Shown here: piece by piece, positions 1 to 8,507 of the stretch | Position numbering within the stretch: position 1 is the first letter of the stretch | Layout of the letters: every line of letters begins with the position of its first letter | Assembly (NCBI GenBank): GCA_030447525.1 | Contig: JAUJOR010000005.1 | Coordinates: forward strand, 186,001-250,000 | Direction: 5' to 3' | DNA from: Chloroflexota bacterium | GTDB lineage: Bacteria > Chloroflexota > UBA11872 > UBA12225 | DNA: 64,000 bases | The notes under the pieces: model-generated | Told to the model about the DNA's origin: nothing | Database searches by the model: none | The model's input: the letters and a program-made list of their open reading frames with translations, nothing else | Program-made: the position numbers and the translations under genes

Positions 1-2
1 CG

Positions 3-392
3 CTGCACGACCCCGTGCGCGCGATCAGAAACTGGCGGCGTCTGGTGCGGCCGGGCGGCCGGATCATCGCGATCGACGGCCTGTGGCGGCTAAGGACGCA
101 CCAACCAACTGTGCCTGTTCCGCTACCCGGCGCAGAGGCAACGGCGGACACCGTCAAGGCGCCCGCACCGTGGCGTGCGGCTTGGAACGAGCACTACGGC
201 GCGGTAGGGTCCGAGCTGCCCCTGTTCGCTACCGAGGAGATCGAACCGTCGATGGCCGCGTTCAGGGATGCCGGCTTCCCGGACGCACAGCTCTCTCGGC
301 TGGCGGAGATCGAGCGCATCGAACAGGAGAGTACGCCGGACCGCGCGCCCGCGACGCCGCGCTTCGTGATCTCGGCGCAGGTCCACGCGTAA
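3..392 (+). CDS. SAM-dependent methyltransferase, C-terminal part (cut by window edge)
   Basis: This is the end of a class I methyltransferase; the reading frame is open to the window edge and no true start is visible. The first residues read LHDPVRAIRNWRRLVRPGG, the usual region before strand 5 of Methyltransf_11-type enzymes, followed by RIIAIDGLW. The SAM-binding glycine motif would lie upstream. It ends about 88 bp before a binding-protein gene on the same strand and probably belongs to that operon, which holds a second methyltransferase at 2084. The substrate cannot be read from the sequence. Identification as a methyltransferase is fairly sure; membership of the transport operon is inferred from spacing. 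Confidence 0.75.
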   Translation: MHDPVRAIRNWRRLVRPGGRIIAIDGLWRLRTHQPTVPVPLPGAEATADTVKAPAPWRAAWNEHYGAVGSELPLFATEEIEPSMAAFRDAGFPDAQLSRLAEIERIEQESTPDRAPATPRFVISAQVHA

Positions 393-479
393 ATCGGGCC
401 GGCCATCGCCGCCGCCCGCCAGGCGAACGCGCCGGTCTGAAGTTGCAAGCTCACAAACTAACAAGCCAAGGAGAAGGAT

Positions 480-2087
480 GTGGAGAGAACTACTATGCGA
501 CCAGGAGCGTCTTCGCGCGTCGATGCCGGAATCGGACGGCGCGCTTTGGGTCGAGCGGGCGTAGGGGCGTTCGGGCTGCTCGCCGGGCTGGGCCCGCGGC
601 TCACCGCGGCGCAGGCCGAGGTCGTCGAAGAAGAGCTGAGGATGGTCACCCCGCGGACGTTCGACGGTCTGGATCCCACGCACGGATTCTCGGCCTCACG
701 GCTGCGGCAGGTGGGAGCCGCCGAGGGGCTGCTCCGCATTACCCGACAGGGCGGTATCGAGCCGGAGCTGGCGAGCTCCTACGAGATGCTTGACCCGACG
801 ATGTGGAGGGTAGAGCTGCGCCCCGACGTCACCTTCTGGAGCGGCCGGCCCGTGGACGCGTTGGCCGTGGTCGAGTCGCTGGAGCGTGCCCGGGCGCTCG
901 TGCCGTTCGCCGCCACGCTGCTGGCGGGCGTGCAGATCGAGCGAATCGATGACCGTACGCTGCACTTTTGGTCAGAGCAGCCCATTCCCAGTCTGCCGAC
1001 GACGCTCGCTGGAGAGTGGCTCGTGATTCACAACGCCGAGTCGTACGGGCCGGAGGTCAACTCGTTCGACCTCGCGGCGGCCGACCTGACGGGACCCTTC
1101 CGCATCACCGCCTTCGAGCCTGCCGTTCGGGTCTTCCTTGAGCGCAACCCCACCTACTGGGGGGTGCGGCCGCGCACCGCGCGGATCCACCTTGACGTGA
1201 TCCCCGATCCCGACGCGCGGACGCTCGCCGCGCTGAGCGGCGAGGCGCACCTTGTCCAGCTCGTCAACCCGGCAAGCGCCCGCCAGATCGAGCGCAGCCG
1301 CACGACGCGCCTGGTGCCCATTCCGGCCGACAGCATCGTCAGCGCCTACGTCAACCCAGAGCGACCGCAGTTCAGCGACGTCCGCGTGCGCCAGGCGCTG
1401 GCGTGGGCGGTGGATCGCGAGGAGCTTGTGGCGCTCGCCCACGACGGGTGGAGCGCTCCCGTGCCGTCCTGGCTGGGCAATGACCCGAACTACCCCGAAG
1501 CCAGGCGGGTCGGCTACACCAGGCAGGATCTCGCCAGGGCCGCGCAGCTGCTCGACGAGGCCGGCTGGCGACTCACTGCGGGCAGCAGCGTACGCGCCAA
1601 AGACGGCGTGCCGCTGAAATTCCGCCTGCTGTGGATGCTGACCTACCGGCCGCTCGCGGAGGTGCTCCAGGAGCAGTGGCGGAGGATCGGCGCCGACGTC
1701 GAAGTCCAGGGATCACCGGACGTAGCCTTTCTGCGCGCGCGTCGGGCCGAGGGCAACTGGGATGCCTTCCTCGAGGGCTGGGGCACGTTTGGCGATCCCG
1801 CCGCCGTCCTCAGCCGACACGTTGGCGCGACCGGCGACATCAACTACGGCAAGCTGGTCGATCCCGTCACAGAGGAACTGCTCGCAGGCTTCGTCGATCT
1901 GACCGATCCCGAGGACCGCCGGCAGCAGGCGCTGCGGATCAACGAGCGCCACGCCGAGCTGGTGCCGTTCATTCCGCTGACCCAGTTCCTGCAGCTGAAC
2001 GCCGTCAGCCGCAGGCTGCGCAACTACGACCCGCACTTCCTGCCGTGGGTGTATGAGGTGCATCCCGACCTGTGGGTGTCCGCATGA
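480..2087 (+). CDS. ABC transporter substrate-binding protein, family 5 (peptide/nickel type)
   Basis: Secreted binding protein of the SBP_bac_5 family (DppA/OppA/NikA type), 535 residues. The N-terminus has a twin-arginine at residues 20-21 (GRRALGRAG), a hydrophobic stretch and an AQA site near residue 47, so Tat export is likely. Family features include an early LRPDVTFWSG segment and DVRVRQALAWAVDREELV near residue 300. The GTG at 480 is chosen because AAGGAGAAGG lies just upstream; an ATG at 495 is a weaker alternative. It overlaps the next methyltransferase by ATGA. A paralogue follows at 2938. The ligand is unknown; the family takes peptides, nickel, metal-chelator complexes and other small molecules. 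Confidence 0.9.
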   Translation: MERTTMRPGASSRVDAGIGRRALGRAGVGAFGLLAGLGPRLTAAQAEVVEEELRMVTPRTFDGLDPTHGFSASRLRQVGAAEGLLRITRQGGIEPELASSYEMLDPTMWRVELRPDVTFWSGRPVDALAVVESLERARALVPFAATLLAGVQIERIDDRTLHFWSEQPIPSLPTTLAGEWLVIHNAESYGPEVNSFDLAAADLTGPFRITAFEPAVRVFLERNPTYWGVRPRTARIHLDVIPDPDARTLAALSGEAHLVQLVNPASARQIERSRTTRLVPIPADSIVSAYVNPERPQFSDVRVRQALAWAVDREELVALAHDGWSAPVPSWLGNDPNYPEARRVGYTRQDLARAAQLLDEAGWRLTAGSSVRAKDGVPLKFRLLWMLTYRPLAEVLQEQWRRIGADVEVQGSPDVAFLRARRAEGNWDAFLEGWGTFGDPAAVLSRHVGATGDINYGKLVDPVTEELLAGFVDLTDPEDRRQQALRINERHAELVPFIPLTQFLQLNAVSRRLRNYDPHFLPWVYEVHPDLWVSA

Positions 2088-2899
2088 CGGCGGCAGAGGC
2101 ACCTGCGATGGTTGCACCGGCCTCGGGCGGCGCAGCCGGCATCGATTGGACGACATGGCTGCGGCGCTGGGACGAGCAGCAGACCGGCTACCTCCCTGAC
2201 CGAGAGGTTCGCTTCGCGGTCATGTTCGACGTGCTCGAGGTACTGCTCCCGGCGGAGTTCGTCGCCCTCGATCTGTGTGCCGGACCGGGGTCGCTGAGTC
2301 AGCGGCTGCTCGCCCGGTTGCCGAACGCACAGTGCATCGCGGCGGACAAGGACCCGGTTCTGCTGGCGATGGGTCAGGGAGCGATCGGCGACGTTGGCGC
2401 CCGGCTCCGGTGGGTCGATGCGGATCTCCTGGCGGAAGATTGGGTGGCGAACCTCGGACTCACGCACGTAGATGCCGTGCTCTCGACGACGGCGCTGCAC
2501 TGGCTGTCGCCGGATCAGCTGGTGCGGGTGTACTGCCAGCTCGGTCAGCTCGTCCGTCCCGGTGGGGTGCTCATGAACGGCGACCACATGAGGTTTGCGC
2601 CGCACCTGGGCCACTTCCGGAAGGTGGCCGACGAGGTGAAGGCGGCCCGGCGTGCTGACGCGTTCGAGCGGCGTGGCGTCGAGGACTGGGAGGGCTGGTG
2701 GGCGGCGCTCGCGAGGGAGCCGGCCGCTGCCGAGTTGCTCGCTGAGCGCGAGCGGCGCTTTAGCGGGCGGGCGCGAGACTGGATCAATCCTAGCTACGAC
2801 TTCCAGGTCGGTGCGCTCAGGGAAGCCGGGTTCGCCGAGGTCGACACCATTTGGCAGAACGTGGACAACCGCGTCCTGCTGGCCGTGCGCGCCGCATAA
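2084..2899 (+). CDS. class I SAM-dependent methyltransferase
   Basis: A 271-residue methyltransferase. Motif I is VALDLCAGPGSLSQRL; an acidic residue after strand 2 (CIAADKDP), a VDADL segment and VRPGGVLMNGDH follow in the right order for a Rossmann-fold SAM enzyme. The ATG at 2084 overlaps the stop of the preceding binding-protein gene (ATGA), which implies translational coupling; ATG/GTG codons further upstream in this frame would overlap that gene more. Sitting between two binding-protein genes, it may modify the transported ligand or a chelator made elsewhere. That role is inference; nothing in the sequence names the substrate. Confidence 0.85.
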   Translation: MTAAEAPAMVAPASGGAAGIDWTTWLRRWDEQQTGYLPDREVRFAVMFDVLEVLLPAEFVALDLCAGPGSLSQRLLARLPNAQCIAADKDPVLLAMGQGAIGDVGARLRWVDADLLAEDWVANLGLTHVDAVLSTTALHWLSPDQLVRVYCQLGQLVRPGGVLMNGDHMRFAPHLGHFRKVADEVKAARRADAFERRGVEDWEGWWAALAREPAAAELLAERERRFSGRARDWINPSYDFQVGALREAGFAEVDTIWQNVDNRVLLAVRAA

Positions 2900-2937
2900 C
2901 TCCGCGATTCCATCCCTCAGCGAGAAAGGACGAGTAC

Positions 2938-4538
2938 ATGACACAGCGGCAACGGCAAGCAGGGATTGCCTCACCCGGTCGCGTGCGCCGACGGGCCGTG
3001 TTTGGTCGCGCCGTAGCCGGTGCGGCGGGACTGGCCGGCGCCACGAGCTCGCGGGCCAGCGCGCAAGCGGTGGTCGAGGATGAGCTGCGGGTGATCACCA
3101 ACCGCATCGCTCTCGGTCTCGACCCGGTCCACGAGAACACCGATGCCATCGGGGGTGCCCTGCGCAGCGTCGGGGCCGCCGAGGGTCTCCTCCGCGTGAC
3201 GCCCTATGCCGACGTGGATCTGGACCTGGCGAGCGGGTACGAGATGCTCGATCCGTTCACCTGGCACGTGACGCTCCGGCCCGGGGTGCGCTTTTGGAGC
3301 GGCCGAGCGGTCGACGCCGGAGCCGTGCTCGAGTCGCTCGAGCGCTCGCGCGCGCTGGCGCCGGCGGCCGCCGCGCTGCTGCGGGGCGTGCGCATCGAGG
3401 TGGTCGACGACCTGACGGTGCGGTTCCAGTCCGACAACCCGCTGCCCGGTCTGCCGATGAACCTGGCCAACGAGTGGCTGGTCATCCACAACGCGCAGTC
3501 CTACGGACCATCGGTCAACTCGTTCGACATCGGGGCGGCGGACCTGACCGGCTTCTACGCGGTCACCGCGTTCGAACCGGGCAGCCGCCTGACGCTTGTC
3601 CGCAACAAGCAGTACTGGGGAGTCGTGGCGCGCATGCGCCGCGTGCTGTTCGACGAGATCGCGGCCAACGAGGCGCGCGGGCTCGCCGCGCTGAGCGGCG
3701 AGGCGCACACGGTGCGCTCGATCGGGTCAACGTTTGCCGGGGCGCTCGAGCGCAGCCGCACAATGCGCCTGGTCTCCGTGACCAACGCGAGCACGGGCAT
3801 GGTGTACCTCAACACGCACAAGGCGCCGTTCGACGACGTCCGGGTGCGGCAGGCGCTGGCGTGGGCGCTCGACCGGGAGGAGATGGTGGCGCTGGCGCAC
3901 GATGGCCGGGGGACTCCGTACCCGTCGTGGTTCGCGGCGCACCCCGCGTACCCCGAGGCAAAGAAGGTGGGGTACACGCGGCAGGACACCGTCAGGGCGG
4001 CGCAGCTCCTGGACGAGGCGGGCTGGCGGCCGGCGGCCGGGTACGGGCGAACGACGGGGTGCCGCTGCGTTTTCGGCTGTACTGGTTTGGCCTCAACAAG
4101 GGCCAGGCGGAGGTGATGCAGGCGCAGTGGGGCAAGCTCGGCGTCGAGGTAGACGTGCAGGGGACCGCGGACTCGAGCTTCACCGTGCAGCGCCGCGCGG
4201 CGAACGACTGGGAGGCGTTCATCGAGCAGTGGAACACGGTGGGCGATCCGGCGGCGGTGATGAATCGCCAGATAGGGCCGGACGGGATCCTGAACTACGC
4301 GAAGTTCCGCGACGCCGAGCTGGAGCGACTGCTGGCGGACTTTGACGGCATCTTCGATCCGGAGGAGCGGCGGCAGCACGCGCTGCGCGTCAACGAGCGC
4401 CACGCCGAGCTGGTGCCGTTCATCCCGCTGTCGAGCCAGGACCGGTTGGGTGCGGTGAGCCGCCGGGTGCGGAACTACGTCCCGCACTTCACGCAGTGGC
4501 TCTACGAGGTGCATCCTGACCTGTGGGTCGCGGCGTAG
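2938..4538 (+). CDS. second family-5 substrate-binding protein (one frameshift)
   Basis: Paralogue of the protein at 480, with the same architecture: a Tat-type leader (RVRRRAVFGRAVAGAAG, arginines 17-19, AQA site near residue 44) and the same family blocks. The ATG at 2938 has GAAAGGA upstream. The reading frame breaks between about 4036 and 4044: the protein runs in one frame to DEAGWRPAAG and resumes as VRANDGVPLRFRLYW in another. The span is 1,601 bp, one base short of a whole number of codons, so a single deleted G or C in the run GGCCGGCGGCCGGG explains it. Everything downstream to LYEVHPDLWVAA is well conserved with the paralogue, which favours a sequencing error or very recent mutation over old decay. 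Confidence 0.85.
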
Positions 4539-4550
4539 CGGCGGCCGGTC

Positions 4551-5510
4551 ATGCTCCAGTACACCGCCCGCCGGCTGCTCATCACGGTCCCCGTGCTGTG
4601 GGCGGCCTTTACACTGAGCTTCCTCCTCATCCGCGCGGCGCCGGGCGATCCAGTGGACATCATGTTCGGCCCGCAGGAGAGCGGCGGTGGCGTGGAGGCG
4701 GTGACCAAAGAGCAGAAGGACCAGCGCCGACGGGAGCTGGGGATCAACCAGCCGCTGCCGGTGCAGTACGTCGCCTGGTTCGGGCGGGTGCTGCACGGGG
4801 ACATCGGCACGTCGTTCAAGTCGCGGCGCTCGGTGTTCGTCGAGCTCCAGCAGCGGCTGCCGGCGACGCTGACGCTCGCGGCGGCGTCGTTCACGATCAA
4901 GGTCGTGGTCGTCGTCGGGTTGGGCATCCTGGCGGCCGCGAAGGTGGGTAGCATCTGGGACCACCTGGTGCGGCTCTTCGCGCTGGTGCTGATCGCGATG
5001 CCCAGCTTCTGGCTCGGGCTGCTCCTGCTGTGGCTCTTCGCGGTGCATTTCCAGTGGGTGACCGTAGCGGGGCCGGCGACGCCGCAGCGGGTGGTCTTGC
5101 CCGCCGTCACCCTCGGCTTGGTCACCGCGCCGACGGTGATGCGCGTGCTGCGGGCCAGCCTGCTGGCCGAGCTCGGCCGGGCGCACGTGGTGTTCAGCCG
5201 GGCGAAGGGGCTGCCGGAGCACCTCATCCTATGGCGGCACACGCTGCGCCTGGCGATGCTGCCGGCGGTGACGCTCCTTGGGATCAGCCTTACCTACCTC
5301 ATGACGGGCTCGGTGATCATCGAGTCGGTCTTCTCGTGGCCGGGCGTCGGGAAATACGTCATGGACTCGATCCAGGCGCGCGACTACCCGGTGATCCAGG
5401 GCTTCGTATTGCTGGCCACGGCGATCACCGTCTTCGGCAACCTGCTGGTCGATCTGGCGTACGGGTTGCTCGACCCGCGCATCCGGCTGGGCACGGCCGG
5501 CCAGACGTGA
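4551..5510 (+). CDS. ABC transporter permease, DppB type
   Basis: Inner-membrane permease of the BPD_transp_1 family, 319 residues, six predicted membrane segments. It starts with the typical first helix (QYTARRLLITVPVLW) followed by a RAAPGDPVD periplasmic segment and LGINQPLPVQYVAWF. The cytoplasmic EAA-type loop is RAKGLPEHLILWRHTLRLAM near residues 218-237. The ending LLDPRIRLG is characteristic of DppB proteins. It begins 12 bp after the second binding-protein gene. It pairs with the DppC-type permease at 5561 to form the channel; the ATPases at 6535 and 7611 would power it. Confidence 0.93.
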   Translation: MLQYTARRLLITVPVLWAAFTLSFLLIRAAPGDPVDIMFGPQESGGGVEAVTKEQKDQRRRELGINQPLPVQYVAWFGRVLHGDIGTSFKSRRSVFVELQQRLPATLTLAAASFTIKVVVVVGLGILAAAKVGSIWDHLVRLFALVLIAMPSFWLGLLLLWLFAVHFQWVTVAGPATPQRVVLPAVTLGLVTAPTVMRVLRASLLAELGRAHVVFSRAKGLPEHLILWRHTLRLAMLPAVTLLGISLTYLMTGSVIIESVFSWPGVGKYVMDSIQARDYPVIQGFVLLATAITVFGNLLVDLAYGLLDPRIRLGTAGQT

Positions 5511-5560
5511 AGCGAGCTATGAGTGACGAGTGATGGGTGCTGATCTAGGAGGAATGGTTC

Positions 5561-6535
5561 ATGGCCGACGCTGAGGTTGCGGAGCGGCTCGTCGCGCCAC
5601 CGGCGGCGCCGGTCGCGGCGGCCGGACGGGCGGGAACGCTGGCCGGGGAGCTCCAGGCCGAGGCGACCCACGCGCTGGCGCAGGCGGGCCTGCAGCCGGC
5701 GGTCACGCGGCCGCGCCGGAAGATCAACTGGCTGATCGTGACCGGCGGCGTGATCCTGGCGCTGGTGCTTGGCCTGACCCTGGCGGCGCCCATGCTGGCG
5801 CCGTACCACCCGGCCGAGCAGCGCGCGCGCGAGCGGCTTCAGGGGCCGAGCCGGGCGCACCCCATGGGCACCGACCGGCTGGGGCGCGACATCTACTCGC
5901 GGGTGCTGTACGGCGGCCAGACGTCGCTCTCCGCCAGCTCGATCGCGCTGGGCGTCACGCTCACAATCGGCGTCGCGCTCGGGTTGCTGGCGGGGTACGC
6001 CGGTGGGTGGGTCGACGGTGCGATCATGCGGCTGGTCGACGTGCTGCTGGCGTTTCCCTCGTTCATCCTGGCGCTGATCGTGGCCGGCCTCTACGGGCCC
6101 GGCCTGCTGAAGGTGGTGCTCGCCGCGACCGCCGTGTGGTGGGTCAGCTACGCGCGCGTGACGCGGAGCCTCGTGCTGCAGGCGAAGCAGGAGGGTTACG
6201 TCCAGGCCGCGCGCGCGGCGGGGGCACGGCCGCTGTCGATCGCCGTCCGGGAGGTGCTGCCCCAGATTCTGGGGCCGATCGTGGTGCTGGCTACGCTGAA
6301 CCTGGGCCGGCTGATCCTGACGCTCTCGGGGCTGTCGTTCCTGGGGATGGGCGCGCAGCCGCCGACGGCGGAGTGGGGGCTGATGCTGTCCGAAGGTAAG
6401 GCGTACTTCATGGAGTTCCAGCACATGATGGTCTTCCCGGGATTGATGATCTTCGTCACGGTGCTCGGGCTGACGCTGCTCGGCGAGGGGCTGCGCGACG
6501 TGCTCGACCCGAACGGCGCGGCGGGGCGCGCCTGA
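5561..6535 (+). CDS. ABC transporter permease, DppC type
   Basis: Second channel subunit, 324 residues. A cytoplasmic N-terminal extension of about 50 residues rich in Ala and Pro comes before the first helix. The DppC hallmark HPMGTDRLGRDIYSRVLYGG lies near residues 99-118. The EAA loop reads RAAGARPLSIAVREVLPQIL, and the C-terminus ends GLRDVLDPNG, both typical of the subfamily. A strong AGGAGG sits upstream of the ATG at 5561. The stop overlaps the ATG of the next ATPase gene by one base (TGATG), so the transporter genes are translationally coupled. Confidence 0.93.
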   Translation: MADAEVAERLVAPPAAPVAAAGRAGTLAGELQAEATHALAQAGLQPAVTRPRRKINWLIVTGGVILALVLGLTLAAPMLAPYHPAEQRARERLQGPSRAHPMGTDRLGRDIYSRVLYGGQTSLSASSIALGVTLTIGVALGLLAGYAGGWVDGAIMRLVDVLLAFPSFILALIVAGLYGPGLLKVVLAATAVWWVSYARVTRSLVLQAKQEGYVQAARAAGARPLSIAVREVLPQILGPIVVLATLNLGRLILTLSGLSFLGMGAQPPTAEWGLMLSEGKAYFMEFQHMMVFPGLMIFVTVLGLTLLGEGLRDVLDPNGAAGRA

Positions 6536-7614
6536 TGAGTGCGCTGGCGCCGCCGGCGCTCGCGTCCGCACCCGGCGAACCGGCGTCAGGTCGGGATCCG
6601 CGCACCGCGCTGGAGGTGCGCGACCTGACCGTGGCGTACCCGACGCCCGCGGGGACGGTGGTGGCGCTCCAGGGCGCGAGCTTCAGCCTACGCCGGGGCG
6701 AGACGCTCGCGCTGATGGGCGAGAGCGGCTGCGGCAAGAGCACGCTGGGGCGCGCGCTGCTGGGCCTGCTCGCGCCGCCGGGACGCATCGAGCGGGGGAC
6801 CATCACCCTCGCGGGCCGGCGGGTGGAGCGCCTCTCGCAGCGCGAGTGGCAGCCGCTGCGCGGGCGCGAGATCTCCATGCTGATGCAGGACCCCATGCTG
6901 GCGCTCAATCCGGTGCTGCCGATCGGGCTGCAGCTGAGCGAGACGGTGCGGGACGCGCGGGGGCGGGTGCCGCCCAAGCGCGAGGTGCGCGCGCGCGGCA
7001 TGGCGCTGCTGCGGAGCGTCGGCTTCGAGGATCCTGACCGGGTGTGGCGCTCGTACCCGTTCCAGCTGAGCGGCGGGATGCAGCAGCGCGCCGCGCTGGC
7101 GATCTCGCTGGTGAACCGGCCGCGCGTGCTGGTCGCCGACGAGCCGACCACCGCGCTGGACGTGCGCGTGCAGGCGCAGGTGCTGGACGTGATCCGGAAG
7201 CTGCAGGCGGAGCTGGATCTGGCCGTGGTGCTGATCACCCACGACGTCGGCGTCGCCGCGGCGCTGGCCACCGACGTGGCCGTGCTCTACGCGGGCCGAT
7301 TGGTCGAGCTAGGCCCGGCGCAGCAGGTACTGGCCACGCCGACGCACCCCTACACGGCCGGCCTGCTGGCGTGTCTGCCCTCGCCCAGCGGCGGCCTGCC
7401 GCGGCCGCTGGGCGGCCACCCACCCAGCCTGATCGAGCCGCCCGACCGGTGTCCCTTCATCCCGCGCTGCGCGCGTGCCGACGCGACCTGCCAGACGAAT
7501 CGCTTTCCGGCGCTGGCCAAGCAGCGCCCGGGCAGCTGGCGGCGTGCTATCACCCCATCTCTGACGCGGTCGCGCCGCACCCGCGCGCGCCGCCAGCGGC
7601 GACGAGATCCGTGA
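6535..7614 (+). CDS. ABC transporter ATP-binding protein, DppD/OppD type
   Basis: Cytoplasmic ATPase of the peptide/nickel importer, 359 residues. Walker A is GESGCGKST (about 62-70), the signature is LSGGMQQR (about 178-185) and Walker B is VLVADEPT (about 197-204). The C-terminal Opp-type cysteine cluster is present (RCPFIPRCARADATC). After RPGSW the family normally ends with an ACHHP-like motif; here it is present only in a neighbouring frame (ACYHPI, near 7540), so the last 28 residues may be misframed by another indel. In the annotated frame the stop overlaps the GTG of the next gene (GTGA), which argues the other way. The catalytic part is intact. Confidence 0.9.
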   Translation: MSALAPPALASAPGEPASGRDPRTALEVRDLTVAYPTPAGTVVALQGASFSLRRGETLALMGESGCGKSTLGRALLGLLAPPGRIERGTITLAGRRVERLSQREWQPLRGREISMLMQDPMLALNPVLPIGLQLSETVRDARGRVPPKREVRARGMALLRSVGFEDPDRVWRSYPFQLSGGMQQRAALAISLVNRPRVLVADEPTTALDVRVQAQVLDVIRKLQAELDLAVVLITHDVGVAAALATDVAVLYAGRLVELGPAQQVLATPTHPYTAGLLACLPSPSGGLPRPLGGHPPSLIEPPDRCPFIPRCARADATCQTNRFPALAKQRPGSWRRAITPSLTRSRRTRARRQRRRDP

Positions 7615-8486
7615 GCGGGCGGACGGGCGATGGTGCCGCCGCTGATGGCGGCGTGCTGCTCTCGGTGGGCGACATCCAGAAGCGGTACCGGGTGGGCGCA
7701 TGCTGGGCGCATCCCGGTCCACGCGGTGCGGGGCGCGAGCCTCGAGATTCGGCGGGGAGAGGTGCTGGGCCTGGTGGGCGCGAGCGCTGCGGCAAGAGCA
7801 CGCTGGCGCGGTGCATCCTGCGGCTGGAGCGGGCGGACGGGGGCTGGATCACGCTCGACGGGCGCCGGCTCGACCGGCTGCGCGGCGAGGCGCTGCGCCG
7901 CGAGCGCGCCACGTGCAGACCATCTTCCAGGATGCGCGGGGCTCGCTCAACCCGCGCGCGCAGCGCGCTGCGCATCGTGCGCGAGCCGCTCGACTACTTT
8001 GGGATCGGCAGGCCGGCGGAGCGGGAAGCGCGCGCGAGGTCGCTGCTCGAGCGCGTGGGGTTGACGCCGGACATGTTCGGGGCGGCGTCCGGGCAACCTG
8101 AGCAGTGGCCAGTGCCAGCGGGTGGCGATCGCCCGCGCGCTGGCGCGCAGCCGGACCTGCTGGTGTGCGACGAGCCGGTCTCGGCGCTCGACCTGTCGGT
8201 GCAGGCGCAGATCCTCCAGTTGCTGCACTCGCTGCAGCGCGAGCTCGGCTTCGGGATGCTGTTCATCTCGCACAACCTGGCAGTGGTGGAGGCGCTGAGC
8301 CAGCGCGTGGTGGTCATGGACGCCGGGCTGGTCGTGGAGGTGCTCGAGCCGGCTCCCGGCAGCCGCCTGGCGGATGAAGCGCGGCATCCCGTGACGCGGG
8401 ACCTGCTGGCGGCGATCCCGCGGCTGCCGGGGCAGCCAGACCGTCCGCACCAGGGTGCCGGGAACGCCGTCGCCGGCGCGGTCTAA
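7611..8486 (+). pseudogene. ABC transporter ATP-binding protein, DppF type, multiply frameshifted
   Basis: All parts of a DppF/OppF ATPase are present in the right order but scattered over three frames. LLSVGDIQKRY opens in the GTG 7611 frame; HAVRGASLEIRRGEVLGLVG is in another; CGKSTLARCILRLERADGG returns to the first; QTIFQDARGSLNPR is in a third; the signature region GNLSSGQCQRVAIARALA is in yet another, followed by DLLVCDEPVSALDLSVQAQ and the rest back in the first frame. At least six shifts occur in 0.9 kb, while the protein-level motifs remain near consensus. This is either a patch of poor base calling in GC runs or a recently broken gene. If truly broken, the importer would have only one ATPase. 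Confidence 0.8.
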
Positions 8487-8507
8487 GGCGAAAAAGGAAA
8501 GAGTGCT

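Noticed and set aside
3555-5222. A 555-codon open frame on the minus strand
   Set aside because: It lies antisense to the binding-protein and DppB genes; its composition (Arg/His/Gln/Pro-rich) is that of a shadow frame in GC-rich DNA and no domain is visible.
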